DNA from: Kaistella chaponensis
Lineage (GTDB): Bacteria; Bacteroidota; Bacteroidia; Flavobacteriales; Weeksellaceae
DNA length: 64,000 nucleotides
Direction of reading: 5' to 3'
Assembly: GCF_900156725.1 (NCBI RefSeq)
Contig: NZ_FTOI01000007.1
Location: 1-64,000 of the forward strand
Of the stretch, positions 8,949-20,340 are shown in pieces. Position 1 is the first letter of the stretch; each line of letters opens with the position of its first letter. The translations under genes and the position numbers were made by a program. The notes beneath the pieces are model-generated. The model saw nothing but the letters and a program-made list of their open reading frames with translations, ran no database searches and was not told the origin of the DNA.

Positions 8949-10295
8949 TCAAATAGATAAATTTTCCCCATGTTGAGATAAATCCAAACCTATTTTTTCA
9001 GAATCTTCAGAAACACGCAGCGGAATTATAAAATCGGTTATTTTATACAGTAAAATCGCTCCAAAAAAAGTAAATAATGAAACTAAAATAAGTGCAGTCA
9101 TATGATGTAAAAACACACTAAAACCTCCATGTAGTAAACTTGCATTCTTACCGTGTGCTAAAATTGCAGTCAAAATCATACCCATAATTCCACCAACTCC
9201 GTGACAGGCAAAAACATCTAAAGTATCATCAATTTTTTTAAGTTTTTTCCAATTCATTATTAAATTAGAAACCACAGCAGAAATAAATCCCACAAAAATA
9301 CTTTCAGAAATACTTATAAAACCAGCAGCTGGAGTAATGGCGACCAAACCTACGACTGCACCAATACAAGCTCCCATTGCAGAAACTTTTCTTCCATTAA
9401 TTCTATCAAAAAATATCCAAGTAATCATTGCCGCGCCTGAAGCAATTGTTGTTGTTCCAAAAGCCATCGCGGCAGTTGAATTTGCAGCCAAAGCGGACCC
9501 TGCATTGAAACCAAACCAACCGAACCACAACATTCCTGTTCCCAAAATCACAAACGGAATATTAGATGGTTGATGATCCAGGTTTTTTCTTTTTCCTAAA
9601 AATAAAGCTCCAGCAAGCGCCGCAAAACCTGCACTCATGTGAACAACGGTTCCGCCAGCAAAATCTTTAATACCGAAATATTTATTAAGCAATCCATCGG
9701 GATACCAAATCATGTGACAAAGTGGACAGTAAATAAAGAGACTGAATAAAACCATAAAAACCAAATAAGAAATAAACCGAACTCTTTCTGCAAATGATCC
9801 TGTAATTAAAGCGGGCGTGATCACCGCAAATTTCATCTGAAAAAGCGCAAATAAAATAAAGGGAATTGTGGGAGCCAAGTCTTTGTGAGGAAGGCTTCCA
9901 ACTTTATTGAAAAATGGATAAGAAAATGGATTTCCAAAAATTCCATAATGAATTCCATTGATCTTGAAACCTAAAGATTCTCCAAATGATAAACTAAAAC
10001 CAATAACTACCCAGAAAATAGAAATGACTCCCAAAGCAATGAAACTCTGCAACATGGTAGAAATCACATTTTTTTGTCGAACCATTCCTCCATAAAAAAA
10101 AGAAAGTCCGGGTGTCATCAAAAGGACCAATCCTGATGCAGTTAAAATCCATGCAACATCGGCTCCAACGATTTTGTCTTCACTCAAAAACTCGTTGATA
10201 TTGGGTGCAATTTCTTCATTTTTCCAAAATAAAGCGGTTATCGCTGTTATAGAAATTATTGCAAAAGAAACGATCCAGCGTTTTTCAATTTTCAT
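8949..10295 (-). CDS. amt: ammonium transporter (Amt/MEP/Rh family)
   Basis: 448 residues with about eleven hydrophobic membrane segments plus an N-terminal hydrophobic stretch that may be a signal or extra helix. Family motifs are clear: GLSFFYGGMVRQKNVISTM, FAVITPALITGSFAERV, FAGGTVVHMSAGFAALAGA and ACHGVGG. It conducts ammonium or ammonia into the cell across the inner membrane. The usual GlnK/PII partner is not adjacent in this window, which is common in this phylum. The gene stands alone between oppositely oriented neighbours. Confidence 0.95.
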   Translation of the reverse strand: MKIEKRWIVSFAIISITAITALFWKNEEIAPNINEFLSEDKIVGADVAWILTASGLVLLMTPGLSFFYGGMVRQKNVISTMLQSFIALGVISIFWVVIGFSLSFGESLGFKINGIHYGIFGNPFSYPFFNKVGSLPHKDLAPTIPFILFALFQMKFAVITPALITGSFAERVRFISYLVFMVLFSLFIYCPLCHMIWYPDGLLNKYFGIKDFAGGTVVHMSAGFAALAGALFLGKRKNLDHQPSNIPFVILGTGMLWFGWFGFNAGSALAANSTAAMAFGTTTIASGAAMITWIFFDRINGRKVSAMGACIGAVVGLVAITPAAGFISISESIFVGFISAVVSNLIMNWKKLKKIDDTLDVFACHGVGGIMGMILTAILAHGKNASLLHGGFSVFLHHMTALILVSLFTFFGAILLYKITDFIIPLRVSEDSEKIGLDLSQHGENLSI

Positions 10296-10317
10296 GTTTA
10301 TTTTTGTTTTACCCCTA

Positions 10318-10325
10318 CAAAAATA
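10318..10325 (-). promoter_or_regulatory. -7 box before the ammonium transporter
   Basis: Read on the minus strand the bases are TATTTTTG, matching TAnnTTTG, 22 bases before the start codon. The divergent ligA promoter is about 145 bases to the right. Confidence 0.5.
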
Positions 10326-10468
10326 TAAAATTATTTTAATATTTATTAAAATTTAAATTAACACCCCTATTGAAATTTAAAATTTCATTAAATTTCTTAT
10401 AAAAATTTAAAAATATTTAATTTTAATTGAAAATCATTCTCGAATCTTAGTTTTGTAAAATGAATTTG

Positions 10469-10476
10469 TATTTTTG
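10469..10476 (+). promoter_or_regulatory. -7 box before ligA
   Basis: TATTTTTG matches TAnnTTTG and ends 18 bases before the ligA ATG. A TTTTG lies further upstream (10451-10455), but its spacing of 13 is shorter than usual for a -33 element. Confidence 0.5.
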
Positions 10477-10479
10477 TAG

Positions 10480-12498
<2,019 letters not shown>

Positions 12499-12729
12499 AA
12501 CATTATAGAACTTTTGATTTTCAGGTTATTACGATTTCAATAAGAGTTTATTGTTTTCACTCAGAAAAACCCAATCTTACTATGCAATCAATATCATTTT
12601 CAAAACACCATGCAAATACGGAAAATAGGGCAATAATTCTATTTAGTTAAAAATAAATCACTTAAAAGACCAATTCAATAAATTTTAAAAAATAATTGTA
12701 ATATTTATTTTTCGTACTGCAATTTTATT

Positions 12730-12737
12730 TACATTTG
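12730..12737 (+). promoter_or_regulatory. -7 box before the M4 peptidase
   Basis: TACATTTG matches TAnnTTTG and ends 27 bases before the ATG at 12765. It overlaps an in-frame TTG (12735), which argues that the ATG further down is the real start. Confidence 0.55.
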
Positions 12738-12764
12738 ATTAAATTATTAAATAAATATTGTCTT

Positions 12765-15503
12765 ATGAAAAAACATGTATTTTCTGCAGGATTAATAATG
12801 CTGTTCGTTGCAGGTCAGTTTTCGGCACAAGAGTTTGTGAGTAAACGAAATTTAGACTCCAATGGCAGAGTTGATTTAATCACTTTTAACGGTGGTTTAA
12901 GCGCAAAATCAACGAACATTAATGAAATTTTGAAGCAAAGTTTGAATCTGGATTTCCGGTCATCTTTGCAAAGCATCAAAACAAACTTGGATCCCTCAAG
13001 TTCTTTTGTAGATGAAAAATTTCAGCTTTATTATGATGGAATCAAAGTTCAGTATGTCGTTTATACAACGCATTCCCAAAACGGAAAAATAGAAAGTTTA
13101 TCCGGGAACATGTTTCCAATCACCGACGTTACTACCAAACCTGCTTTAAGTGCGACATCAGCTTTAAATTCTGCAATAAAGCATACCGGTGCACAAAAAT
13201 ACATGTGGGAAGATGAACAATACGTAAAAGAAAATTCTTACAAAAAACCAGACGGGGAATTGGTTTTAATTCCGATCGAACAAAATGACGGTTCATTTAA
13301 ATTACTTCTGGCTTATAAATTTGACATTTATGCAGCACAACCTCTAAGCAGAGAATATGTTTACGTAGATGCATTGGATGGCAAAATTTTGATGACTGAT
13401 GCAATCATCAAACATGCGAAAAATTTCTACGGTGAAGCTTCTGCTTCTCACCAAGAAAATTCTGAACATCATTCTGAAGCTGCAAATACAAAATTAGCTT
13501 TGGTGAATGGAACTGCAGCTACAAGATACAGCGGTTCACAAACAATTGCGACCACTTTGGTTGGAAGCAACTACACGCTTCGCGATTCTTCCAGAGGAAA
13601 TGGCGTTTTCACTTATAACCTTAGAAAAGGAACTGCACTAACTTCAACAGATTTCACAGATGCAGATAACAACTGGACTGCCGCAGAATTTAACAATGCT
13701 GCCTTTGATAATGCTGCTTTAGACGCACATTGGGGAGTTTCCAGCACATACGATTATTTTAAAAACACCTTTAACAGAAACTCTTACAATAATGCAGGAG
13801 CATCTTTAAAAAGTTACATTCATTACAGTTCTGCTTATGAAAACGCTTATTGGTCCGGCTCCGAAATGGTTTATGGAGATGGAGCTTCTACTTTTTCACC
13901 TTTAACTTCTTTAGATGTAACCGCTCATGAATTAGGACACGCTGTTTGCGAATATTCTGCAAATCTGGTTTATTCCAGAGAATCCGGCGCGATCAATGAA
14001 GGTCTTTCAGATATTTGGGGATCAGTGGTAGAAAATGCTTTTGCACCAACCAAACAGAATTTCCTGATTGGTGAAGACATTACAAAAACTTCTCCAGGTT
14101 ATTTACGTTCCATGAGTAATCCGAAATCAGGATTAAGTGCCCAACCAGACACTTATTTGGGAATAAACTGGAAAGCTGCAACAAGCAGTTGTACGCCATC
14201 GCAAGCCAATGATCAATGTGGGGTTCATTACAACAGTGGAGTTCTGAATCACTTCTTCTACATTTTAACGAAAGGGAAAACCGGAACAAATGACAAAGGA
14301 AACTCTTACTCTGTAACTGGAATCGGTTTTGATAAATCTGCAAAGATTGTCTATAGAATGGAAACCTCTTACCTTTCCTCAACTTCTACTTATGCAAATG
14401 TTCTAACTTACGCAATTCAGTCTGCCAAAGATTTATACGGCGTTGGTTCTCCGGAAGCTATTGCGACACAAAACGCACTTTATGCAGTAGGATTAGGAAC
14501 AGCATATACTGGTGGAACAACTGCAGATACAACAGCTCCTTCTGCACCTGCTAATCTTTCTGCAAGTGGAACAACTTCTGTTGCAACAAATTTAACCTGG
14601 ACTGCTTCTACCGATAACGTAGGTGTAACTGGATATAATGTTTACAACGGAGCAACTTTATTAGGAACTACAGCAACTACCACGTATTCTGTGACAGGAT
14701 TAACTGCTTCTACAACGTATAGTTTTTCTGTGAAAGCGAAAGATGCTGCTGGAAACATTTCTGCTTCAAGCAACGTTTTATCGGTAACAACAAGTTCTAC
14801 TACAACTCCACCGGTAGCTTATTGCGCTTCCAAAGGAAATTCTACTTCTGATGAGAAAATCGGAAAAGTAGTTTTTGGAACGATCAATAATACTTCTACA
14901 GGAACTGCAGGGTATGAAAACTTCACCGCTCAAATTGCGAATGTAAATAAAGGAACTGCGTACACGATTACGATTACTCCAAAATGGACTTCAACTACCT
15001 ACAATGAAGGTTATGCAGTCTTCATTGATTACAATGCAGATGGAGATTTTGCTGACGCCGGAGAAACCGTATTCACCAAAGCAGCTTCTAAAACTACCCC
15101 AGTTTCTGGATCCATCACCATTCCTGCAACTGCATTGACTGGAAATACCAGAATGAGAGTTTCCATGAAATACAATGGAATTCCAACTTCTTGTGAAGCC
15201 TTCTCTTACGGACAGGTAGAAGATTACACTTTGAACATTAAAGCTGCAGGAACCGTTGCTTCTTTAGCGGGTGCAAATGTTGAAACTGCTGTTAATGTTT
15301 ATCCAAATCCAGTGAAAAATGTTTTGAATATAAATGTTAAAGGAGATTACAATTACCAGTTAATTTCTACAGACGGAAAAATCATTAAAGATGGTAACCA
15401 GTCTGAAAGCACGATCAACGTTCAAAATTTGCCAACAGGAATGTATATCATGAAGATTACACAAGGCGGTAAAACTTCCAGCCATAAAGTAATCAAAAAA
15501 TAA
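12765..15503 (+). CDS. secreted thermolysin-like metallopeptidase (M4) with Fn3, GEVED and T9SS domains
   Basis: 912 residues from the ATG at 12765, where a standard signal peptide starts (ending in QFSAQ). Domains in order: an FTP/PepSY-type propeptide; the M4 zinc peptidase, with the HExxH zinc site in TAHELGHAVCEY and the third ligand in GAINEGLSDIWGS; a fibronectin type III domain (APANLSASGTTSVATNLTW onward); a GEVED-type domain (AVFIDYNADGDFADAGE, then FSYGQVEDYTL); and a T9SS type A sorting domain ending in HKVIKK. The enzyme should be exported through the type IX system as a zymogen and degrade extracellular protein. The Fn3 and GEVED modules probably bind substrate or the surface. 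A longer form starting at the TTG at 12735 is unlikely because that codon overlaps the promoter box. Confidence 0.95.
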   Translation: MKKHVFSAGLIMLFVAGQFSAQEFVSKRNLDSNGRVDLITFNGGLSAKSTNINEILKQSLNLDFRSSLQSIKTNLDPSSSFVDEKFQLYYDGIKVQYVVYTTHSQNGKIESLSGNMFPITDVTTKPALSATSALNSAIKHTGAQKYMWEDEQYVKENSYKKPDGELVLIPIEQNDGSFKLLLAYKFDIYAAQPLSREYVYVDALDGKILMTDAIIKHAKNFYGEASASHQENSEHHSEAANTKLALVNGTAATRYSGSQTIATTLVGSNYTLRDSSRGNGVFTYNLRKGTALTSTDFTDADNNWTAAEFNNAAFDNAALDAHWGVSSTYDYFKNTFNRNSYNNAGASLKSYIHYSSAYENAYWSGSEMVYGDGASTFSPLTSLDVTAHELGHAVCEYSANLVYSRESGAINEGLSDIWGSVVENAFAPTKQNFLIGEDITKTSPGYLRSMSNPKSGLSAQPDTYLGINWKAATSSCTPSQANDQCGVHYNSGVLNHFFYILTKGKTGTNDKGNSYSVTGIGFDKSAKIVYRMETSYLSSTSTYANVLTYAIQSAKDLYGVGSPEAIATQNALYAVGLGTAYTGGTTADTTAPSAPANLSASGTTSVATNLTWTASTDNVGVTGYNVYNGATLLGTTATTTYSVTGLTASTTYSFSVKAKDAAGNISASSNVLSVTTSSTTTPPVAYCASKGNSTSDEKIGKVVFGTINNTSTGTAGYENFTAQIANVNKGTAYTITITPKWTSTTYNEGYAVFIDYNADGDFADAGETVFTKAASKTTPVSGSITIPATALTGNTRMRVSMKYNGIPTSCEAFSYGQVEDYTLNIKAAGTVASLAGANVETAVNVYPNPVKNVLNINVKGDYNYQLISTDGKIIKDGNQSESTINVQNLPTGMYIMKITQGGKTSSHKVIKK

Positions 15504-15535
15504 TCCTATTTATTTTAACGAAGGACTTCGGTCAC

Positions 15536-15568
15536 AAGTCGGGAGATTTTATTCTTCCGGCTTTTTTT
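15536..15568 (+). terminator. rho-independent terminator of the M4 peptidase
   Basis: A 7-bp stem (15536-15542 with 15557-15563, one G-T wobble) is followed by a T run. It lies about 30 bases after the stop codon. Confidence 0.75.
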
Positions 15569-15708
15569 ATCATTAAAGTTTTTGAATGAATTTCCAAACT
15601 TAGAGGTGGATTCAATTTTTTCTTTTTTAAAATATAATTAATCTTATCTAAAAAAATCTTATTTTTAAAGACCAATTCATCCAACTTATTTAAATCGATT
15701 AATTCAAA

Positions 15709-17124
15709 ATGAAAATCAATCTTACCCATAAATCAGCACAGGAAATCAAGCAGAAATTCTCTTTTTTCACCGAAGAAAACTGGCAAACGGAAAAAGCAAA
15801 TTTCAACCAGAATTTAGAAGGAATCTTCTCTGCAAAAAAAGATGAAACCTTTATTGTAGTTGAAGACGAAAAAGTTCATTTCCTCATCGGTTTGGGAGAA
15901 GATCCACAGAATTTCGAAATCCAAGCAAGTGCCGAAAAATTCACGTACGATTTCAGAAAAAAATTGAAGGCAACAAATACAGAAATCAATGCTGATAGTT
16001 TCAAAAATCATCAAATTGAAAGTCTGGTAAAAGGTTTATTTTTAGGAACGTACGAATATCCATTTAAAGCAGAACATCCTATCTTTAATGCTGATTTTCA
16101 GCTTAATTTATCCGATATTTCTGAAGAAAATCTGCAGGATTTAATCACAAAAACATCCGCCATTTGTGAAGGTCAATTTGCATGTATGGAATGGTTGAAC
16201 AAACCTCAAAATTTCAAGCGGGTTCCTCATATTTCTGAATTTTTAACTGAAATCTCCACTCAATATCATTTCAAGCAAACCGTATTCGATCGTAAAAAAT
16301 CAGAAGAAATCGGATTAGGTGCTTTTCTTTCCGTTAATCAGGGAAGTTCGCAGGAAGCCGCTTTTACCATTTTAGAATATCATTCTGAAAATCCCAATGC
16401 GAAAACTATCGGTTTAGTCGGTAAATGTGTACTTTTTGACACCGGTGGAATTTCCATTAAAGGTTCAGAAAATCTGCATTACATGAAATCTGATATGGGA
16501 GGAGCAACTGCCGTGATCGGCACTTTAATTGCTGCCGCAAAAATGAAACTTCCAGTTCATATTATTGCGATTTTGCCAATTACTGATAACGCGGTTTCAA
16601 ACACTGCATATATTCCAAGCGACGTTATAAAAGCCTACAACGGAAAAACCATCGAAGTTCTAAACACCGATGCGGAAGGACGAATGACACTTGCAGACGG
16701 ACTCTCTTATCTCTCCAAAAATTACAAAACCGATATTTTAATAGACTTGGCAACTTTGACAGGAAGTTCCGTGAGAATGTTTGGTTACACCTGTGGCGCT
16801 TATTTTTCAAACAACGAAAATTTAAAAAAATCTTTAGAGAAATCGGGCGATCAAACCAACCAGAGACTTTGGAATCTTCCACTTTGGGACATCTGGAAAG
16901 ACGATTTCAAATCCGATGTTGCGGATTTCAAAAATATATCGTCCAAACCATTCGGTGACTGTATCGTTGCGGGAAAATTTTTGGAGCAGTTTATCGAAGG
17001 GCATCAAAATTGGGCACATCTCGATATTGCAGGAGTTGCCTTCGGAAATGTGCGTTATATGAAAGAAAAAGGCGCAACCGGTTATGGGGTGCAATTATTA
17101 ATTGATTTTTTAGAAAATTGTTAA
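15709..17124 (+). CDS. leucyl aminopeptidase family (M17) metallopeptidase
   Basis: 471 residues. The C-terminal catalytic domain carries the M17 hallmarks: GKCVLFDTGGISIKG (metal and substrate lysine), MKSDMGGA and NTDAEGRMTLADGL. The N-terminal half (1-150) is a weakly conserved macro-like domain with no signal peptide, so the enzyme is cytoplasmic. It removes N-terminal residues from peptides using two metal ions. It lies 145 bases before the ATP-grasp cluster in the same direction; whether it belongs to that cluster is uncertain, though a peptidase would fit a pathway that makes or recycles small peptides. Confidence 0.93.
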   Translation: MKINLTHKSAQEIKQKFSFFTEENWQTEKANFNQNLEGIFSAKKDETFIVVEDEKVHFLIGLGEDPQNFEIQASAEKFTYDFRKKLKATNTEINADSFKNHQIESLVKGLFLGTYEYPFKAEHPIFNADFQLNLSDISEENLQDLITKTSAICEGQFACMEWLNKPQNFKRVPHISEFLTEISTQYHFKQTVFDRKKSEEIGLGAFLSVNQGSSQEAAFTILEYHSENPNAKTIGLVGKCVLFDTGGISIKGSENLHYMKSDMGGATAVIGTLIAAAKMKLPVHIIAILPITDNAVSNTAYIPSDVIKAYNGKTIEVLNTDAEGRMTLADGLSYLSKNYKTDILIDLATLTGSSVRMFGYTCGAYFSNNENLKKSLEKSGDQTNQRLWNLPLWDIWKDDFKSDVADFKNISSKPFGDCIVAGKFLEQFIEGHQNWAHLDIAGVAFGNVRYMKEKGATGYGVQLLIDFLENC

Positions 17125-17268
17125 TGAAAAATTAGCGTATTAAAATTTTTCTCAGTATAATTGAAAGTGAATTTTCAATTTACGAACGATTATAAAAAAT
17201 CTCTGTTGATTATTTAATAATTATTCGTTAAAATTTTTGAAAATTCATTAATTTTTAAAAATCGTTGT

Positions 17269-18480
17269 ATGAAGGAAAAAACAATTGTTTGTATTTCATG
17301 TTATTACAAAGGTTATGATTTTATGGACGAGATGCATCAACTCGGAAATAAAGTGATCCTCATTACCTCCGAAAATTTTAAAGATAAAAACTGGCCATGG
17401 TTTGCAATTTCCGAAGTGTATTACATGCAGGAACTTGAACCTTCTGTCTGGAATCTTGATCATTTGATCGAAGGTTTTTCTTTCCTTTTAAGAACCCATA
17501 AAATTGATGCCGTAATCACATTAGATGATTACGACGTAGAAAAGGCAGCTCTTGTCCGCGAAACTTTCAGAATTCCCGGAATGGGACAAACAACGCACCG
17601 CTATTTCAGAGATAAATTGGCGATGCGTCAAATGGCAAAAGATTCCGGAATTGATGCACCGCAATTTTCTTCAATTTTTAATGATGAAAAAGTCAATGAA
17701 TTTGCAGATCAAAATCCTGCACCATGGGTTTTGAAACCGCGTTCCGAAGCTTCTGCAACAGGAATCGTTAAAATAAAATCTAAAGGAGAATTGTGGCCTG
17801 CAATTGAAAAACTCGGTGCAGAACGTCATAAATTTTTATTGGAAAGCTTCAAACCCGGCGACGTTTTTCATGTGGATAGTTTGATATACGATAAAGAAAT
17901 TCTTTTCATTTCCGCGTCGCAGTACTTATCACCACCGATGGAAATTTCCCATGAAGGCGGTGTTTTTCGGACCAAAACATTACCATTATATTCAGAAGAA
18001 TATCGAGCATTAGAGAAAGCAAATTCTAATATTCTGAAAAGTTTCGGCTTGGTCAATGGCGTTTCTCATACTGAATTTATCAGAAGCAAAGAAAATGGAA
18101 AATGGTATTTTCTGGAAACTTCCTCCCGAGTTGGAGGTGCGCATATTCCTGATTTGGTGGAAGCTTCTACCGGAATTAACTTATGGCGGGAATGGGCAAG
18201 AATTGAAGATGCTTTGTTAAAAAATACAAAATACGAAATCAAGAAATCAACTGGTTTTGCGGCCGGATTAATTGTTGCGCTCGGAAAGGAAAAAGTTCCA
18301 AACTACGAGAAATTTCACTGCGATGAGGTAGAGAAATTTCTGCAATTGGATTATCATATCGGAATCGTTTACAAGTCAGACATCAAAGAAAAAATTCAGG
18401 AGAAACTCGATGAAGCAGCCTTGATTATTACCCAAGAATATCTGAATATTTTGCCGCCAAAAACAAAACCATCTTCCTAA
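17269..18480 (+). CDS. ATP-grasp ligase-like protein 1
   Basis: 403 residues. An N-terminal nucleotide-binding pre-ATP-grasp region (1-110) is followed by an ATP-grasp domain: APWVLKPRSEASATGIVKIK (ATP-binding lysine and loop), HVDSLI, and the metal-binding FLETSSRVGGAHIPDLVE (about 281-298). It resembles the biotin carboxylase/carbamoyl-phosphate/amino-acid ligase branch. Such enzymes activate a carboxylate as acyl phosphate and join it to an amine or similar nucleophile. It opens a six-gene co-directional cluster (to 23637), with the next start only about 57 bases away. Substrate unknown. Confidence 0.88.
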   Translation: MKEKTIVCISCYYKGYDFMDEMHQLGNKVILITSENFKDKNWPWFAISEVYYMQELEPSVWNLDHLIEGFSFLLRTHKIDAVITLDDYDVEKAALVRETFRIPGMGQTTHRYFRDKLAMRQMAKDSGIDAPQFSSIFNDEKVNEFADQNPAPWVLKPRSEASATGIVKIKSKGELWPAIEKLGAERHKFLLESFKPGDVFHVDSLIYDKEILFISASQYLSPPMEISHEGGVFRTKTLPLYSEEYRALEKANSNILKSFGLVNGVSHTEFIRSKENGKWYFLETSSRVGGAHIPDLVEASTGINLWREWARIEDALLKNTKYEIKKSTGFAAGLIVALGKEKVPNYEKFHCDEVEKFLQLDYHIGIVYKSDIKEKIQEKLDEAALIITQEYLNILPPKTKPSS

Positions 18481-18537
18481 AAAAGAGATTTCTCTTTGAA
18501 TAAATCAAAAAAATTAATAAACTATAAAAAAAGATAC

Positions 18538-19251
18538 ATGCCTAGAATTGAACATACTGATTTTTATTCCCACATTTTAGGAATGAGTTTAAAAGTAGAA
18601 GTCACGGGACATTTTGGATATCCAATGATCATGTTCCCTACTTCTCAAGGCGATTATACCCAAAATCACGACTTCAAATTAAACGAAAGCCTCAATTGGT
18701 TGGTAGAAAACGGAAAAGTAAAACTCTACAACATTGAAACCATCGATAAATTCAGCTTTTACGATAAGAATATTCATCCTTCTGAGAGAATCAGGAACTA
18801 TGAATTGTACATGCAATTTCTGAAACAGGAATTTGTTCCGTACATTCAGAGATTACATTCTGTACACCGCGTTGCAGTTGCCGGTGCAAGTTTCGGCGGT
18901 TATCACGCTGCAAATTTTGCATTTCGCTTTCCGGATGTAGTTTCTCACATGTTTTGTCTGTCCGGAGCTTTTTCCATAAGAAATTTTATGGATGGTTTCA
19001 GCAACGATTTGGTGTATTACAACTGTCCGCAAGAATTTATGCGGAATGATGAAGCCTGGAAATTTAAACACATGCATATCGTTTTAAGCACTTCGGATGA
19101 AGACATCTGTTTAGAACAAACCCGAGAAATGGCAGGAATCTTAGCCGAACGTGGAATTAATCATTGGTATGATGAACAAAAATGGATCAATCATGATTGG
19201 CCACTTTGGAGAATGGTTTTCCCCACTTTTGTCGGAAGATTTTTTGGGTAA
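18538..19251 (+). CDS. alpha/beta-hydrolase esterase (esterase D-like family)
   Basis: 238 residues from the ATG at 18538; a TTG at 18496 would add 14 lysine-rich residues and is less likely. The nucleophile elbow is AVAGASFGGYH with S118 as nucleophile, H219 (INHDWP) is the probable catalytic histidine, and an aspartate in STSDED (D187 or D189) the acid. This matches the putative esterase family that includes esterase D and mycolyltransferases. There is no signal peptide, so it should be cytoplasmic. Lying between two ATP-grasp genes it may hydrolyse or transfer an acyl group on the pathway product. Confidence 0.85.
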   Translation: MPRIEHTDFYSHILGMSLKVEVTGHFGYPMIMFPTSQGDYTQNHDFKLNESLNWLVENGKVKLYNIETIDKFSFYDKNIHPSERIRNYELYMQFLKQEFVPYIQRLHSVHRVAVAGASFGGYHAANFAFRFPDVVSHMFCLSGAFSIRNFMDGFSNDLVYYNCPQEFMRNDEAWKFKHMHIVLSTSDEDICLEQTREMAGILAERGINHWYDEQKWINHDWPLWRMVFPTFVGRFFG

Positions 19252-19330
19252 AAGTAATTCAGTAATCGGCATTCTTCAAAAAAAGTAAAATAAAATTTAA
19301 ATTAACATTTATAAAAAAATAAAAAATATC

Positions 19331-20290
19331 ATGGCAAAAAAAGTAGGAATATTATTTGGAATGGAAGACACTTTTCCGTGGGCTTTCATTGACAAGGTAA
19401 ACGAATTGGGTAAAGGTGAAGTTGTAGCGGAAGCAGTAATGATTGATAAACTGGAACAAGGTGCAGATTATGGTTATGCGGTAATTATCGACCGAATTTC
19501 CCAAGACGTTCCGTTTTACAGAGCTTATTTAAAAAACGCGGCACTGAATGGAACTTATGTGATAAACAATCCGTTTTGGTGGAGTGCAGACGAAAAATTT
19601 TTCAATAATGCATTGATGTCTAAACTGGGAATCCCATTGCCAAAAACAGTTTTATTACCCAGCAATGACCGACCAACAGATACCACAGAAACGTCTTTTA
19701 GAAATTTAAAATTCCCGCATGATTGGGATTATATTTTCAATTATGTAGGTTTTCCTGCTTATATGAAACCGCATGATGGTGGTGGCTGGAAAAGTGTTTA
19801 TCGCATAGAAAATGCCGAAGACATGTGGGAAAAACTAGGCGAAACAGGGCAATTGGTCATGATGCTTCAGGAAGAAATTGTCTTCCAGGATTATTACAGA
19901 GTTTATTGTTTGGGCAAAAAACATGTTCACATCATGCCCTATGAACCAAGAAATCCGCACCACTTAAGATACGCAACTACGCATCAAACAGAAGGAAAAG
20001 AACTAGAGAAATTGCTCAAAATCATTTATGATTACACGATCAAAATGAATGAAGCTTTAGGATATGATTTTAATACCGTAGAATTTGCAGTAAAAGATGG
20101 AATTCCTTACGCGATCGATTTCTGTAATCCTGCACCAGATGCAGACAGAAATTCGGTTGGTGAAGAAAATTTTGCCTGGATCGTAGAACACGCAGCGCAG
20201 TTTGCGATCGAAAAAGCAAAAGAATATGTGGCAGGGAAACCGAATATTTCTTGGGGAACTTTTGTTACAGACAATATTACGAAAAAGTAA
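19331..20290 (+). CDS. ATP-grasp ligase-like protein 2 (RimK/glutathione synthetase-like)
   Basis: 319 residues with a start MAKKVGILFGMEDTFPWAF. ATP-grasp features: YMKPHDGGGWKSVYRI (about 148-163), MLQEEIVFQDYYRVYCLG, and near the end TVEFAVKDGIPYAIDFCNPA (about 256-275), the acidic/asparagine metal site. It looks closer to RimK-like amino-acid ligases than to protein 1, so the two probably add different building blocks. It is co-directional with its neighbours; the next gene begins 50 bases downstream. Substrate unknown. Confidence 0.85.
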   Translation: MAKKVGILFGMEDTFPWAFIDKVNELGKGEVVAEAVMIDKLEQGADYGYAVIIDRISQDVPFYRAYLKNAALNGTYVINNPFWWSADEKFFNNALMSKLGIPLPKTVLLPSNDRPTDTTETSFRNLKFPHDWDYIFNYVGFPAYMKPHDGGGWKSVYRIENAEDMWEKLGETGQLVMMLQEEIVFQDYYRVYCLGKKHVHIMPYEPRNPHHLRYATTHQTEGKELEKLLKIIYDYTIKMNEALGYDFNTVEFAVKDGIPYAIDFCNPAPDADRNSVGEENFAWIVEHAAQFAIEKAKEYVAGKPNISWGTFVTDNITKK

Positions 20291-20340
20291 ATTTCAAGAA
20301 AAAAAATTTAGATTTAAAAATACTCAAAAAACACAAAACC

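Noticed and set aside
17159-17180. Hairpin AATTGAAA/TTTCAATT after the aminopeptidase
   Set aside because: Weak AT-only stem with no T run, so not called as a terminator.
20251-20340. Upstream start for the GCS2-type ligase
   Set aside because: It would overlap the preceding ATP-grasp gene and add 30 lysine-rich residues before the family's own N-terminus TIGVEEEYQ.
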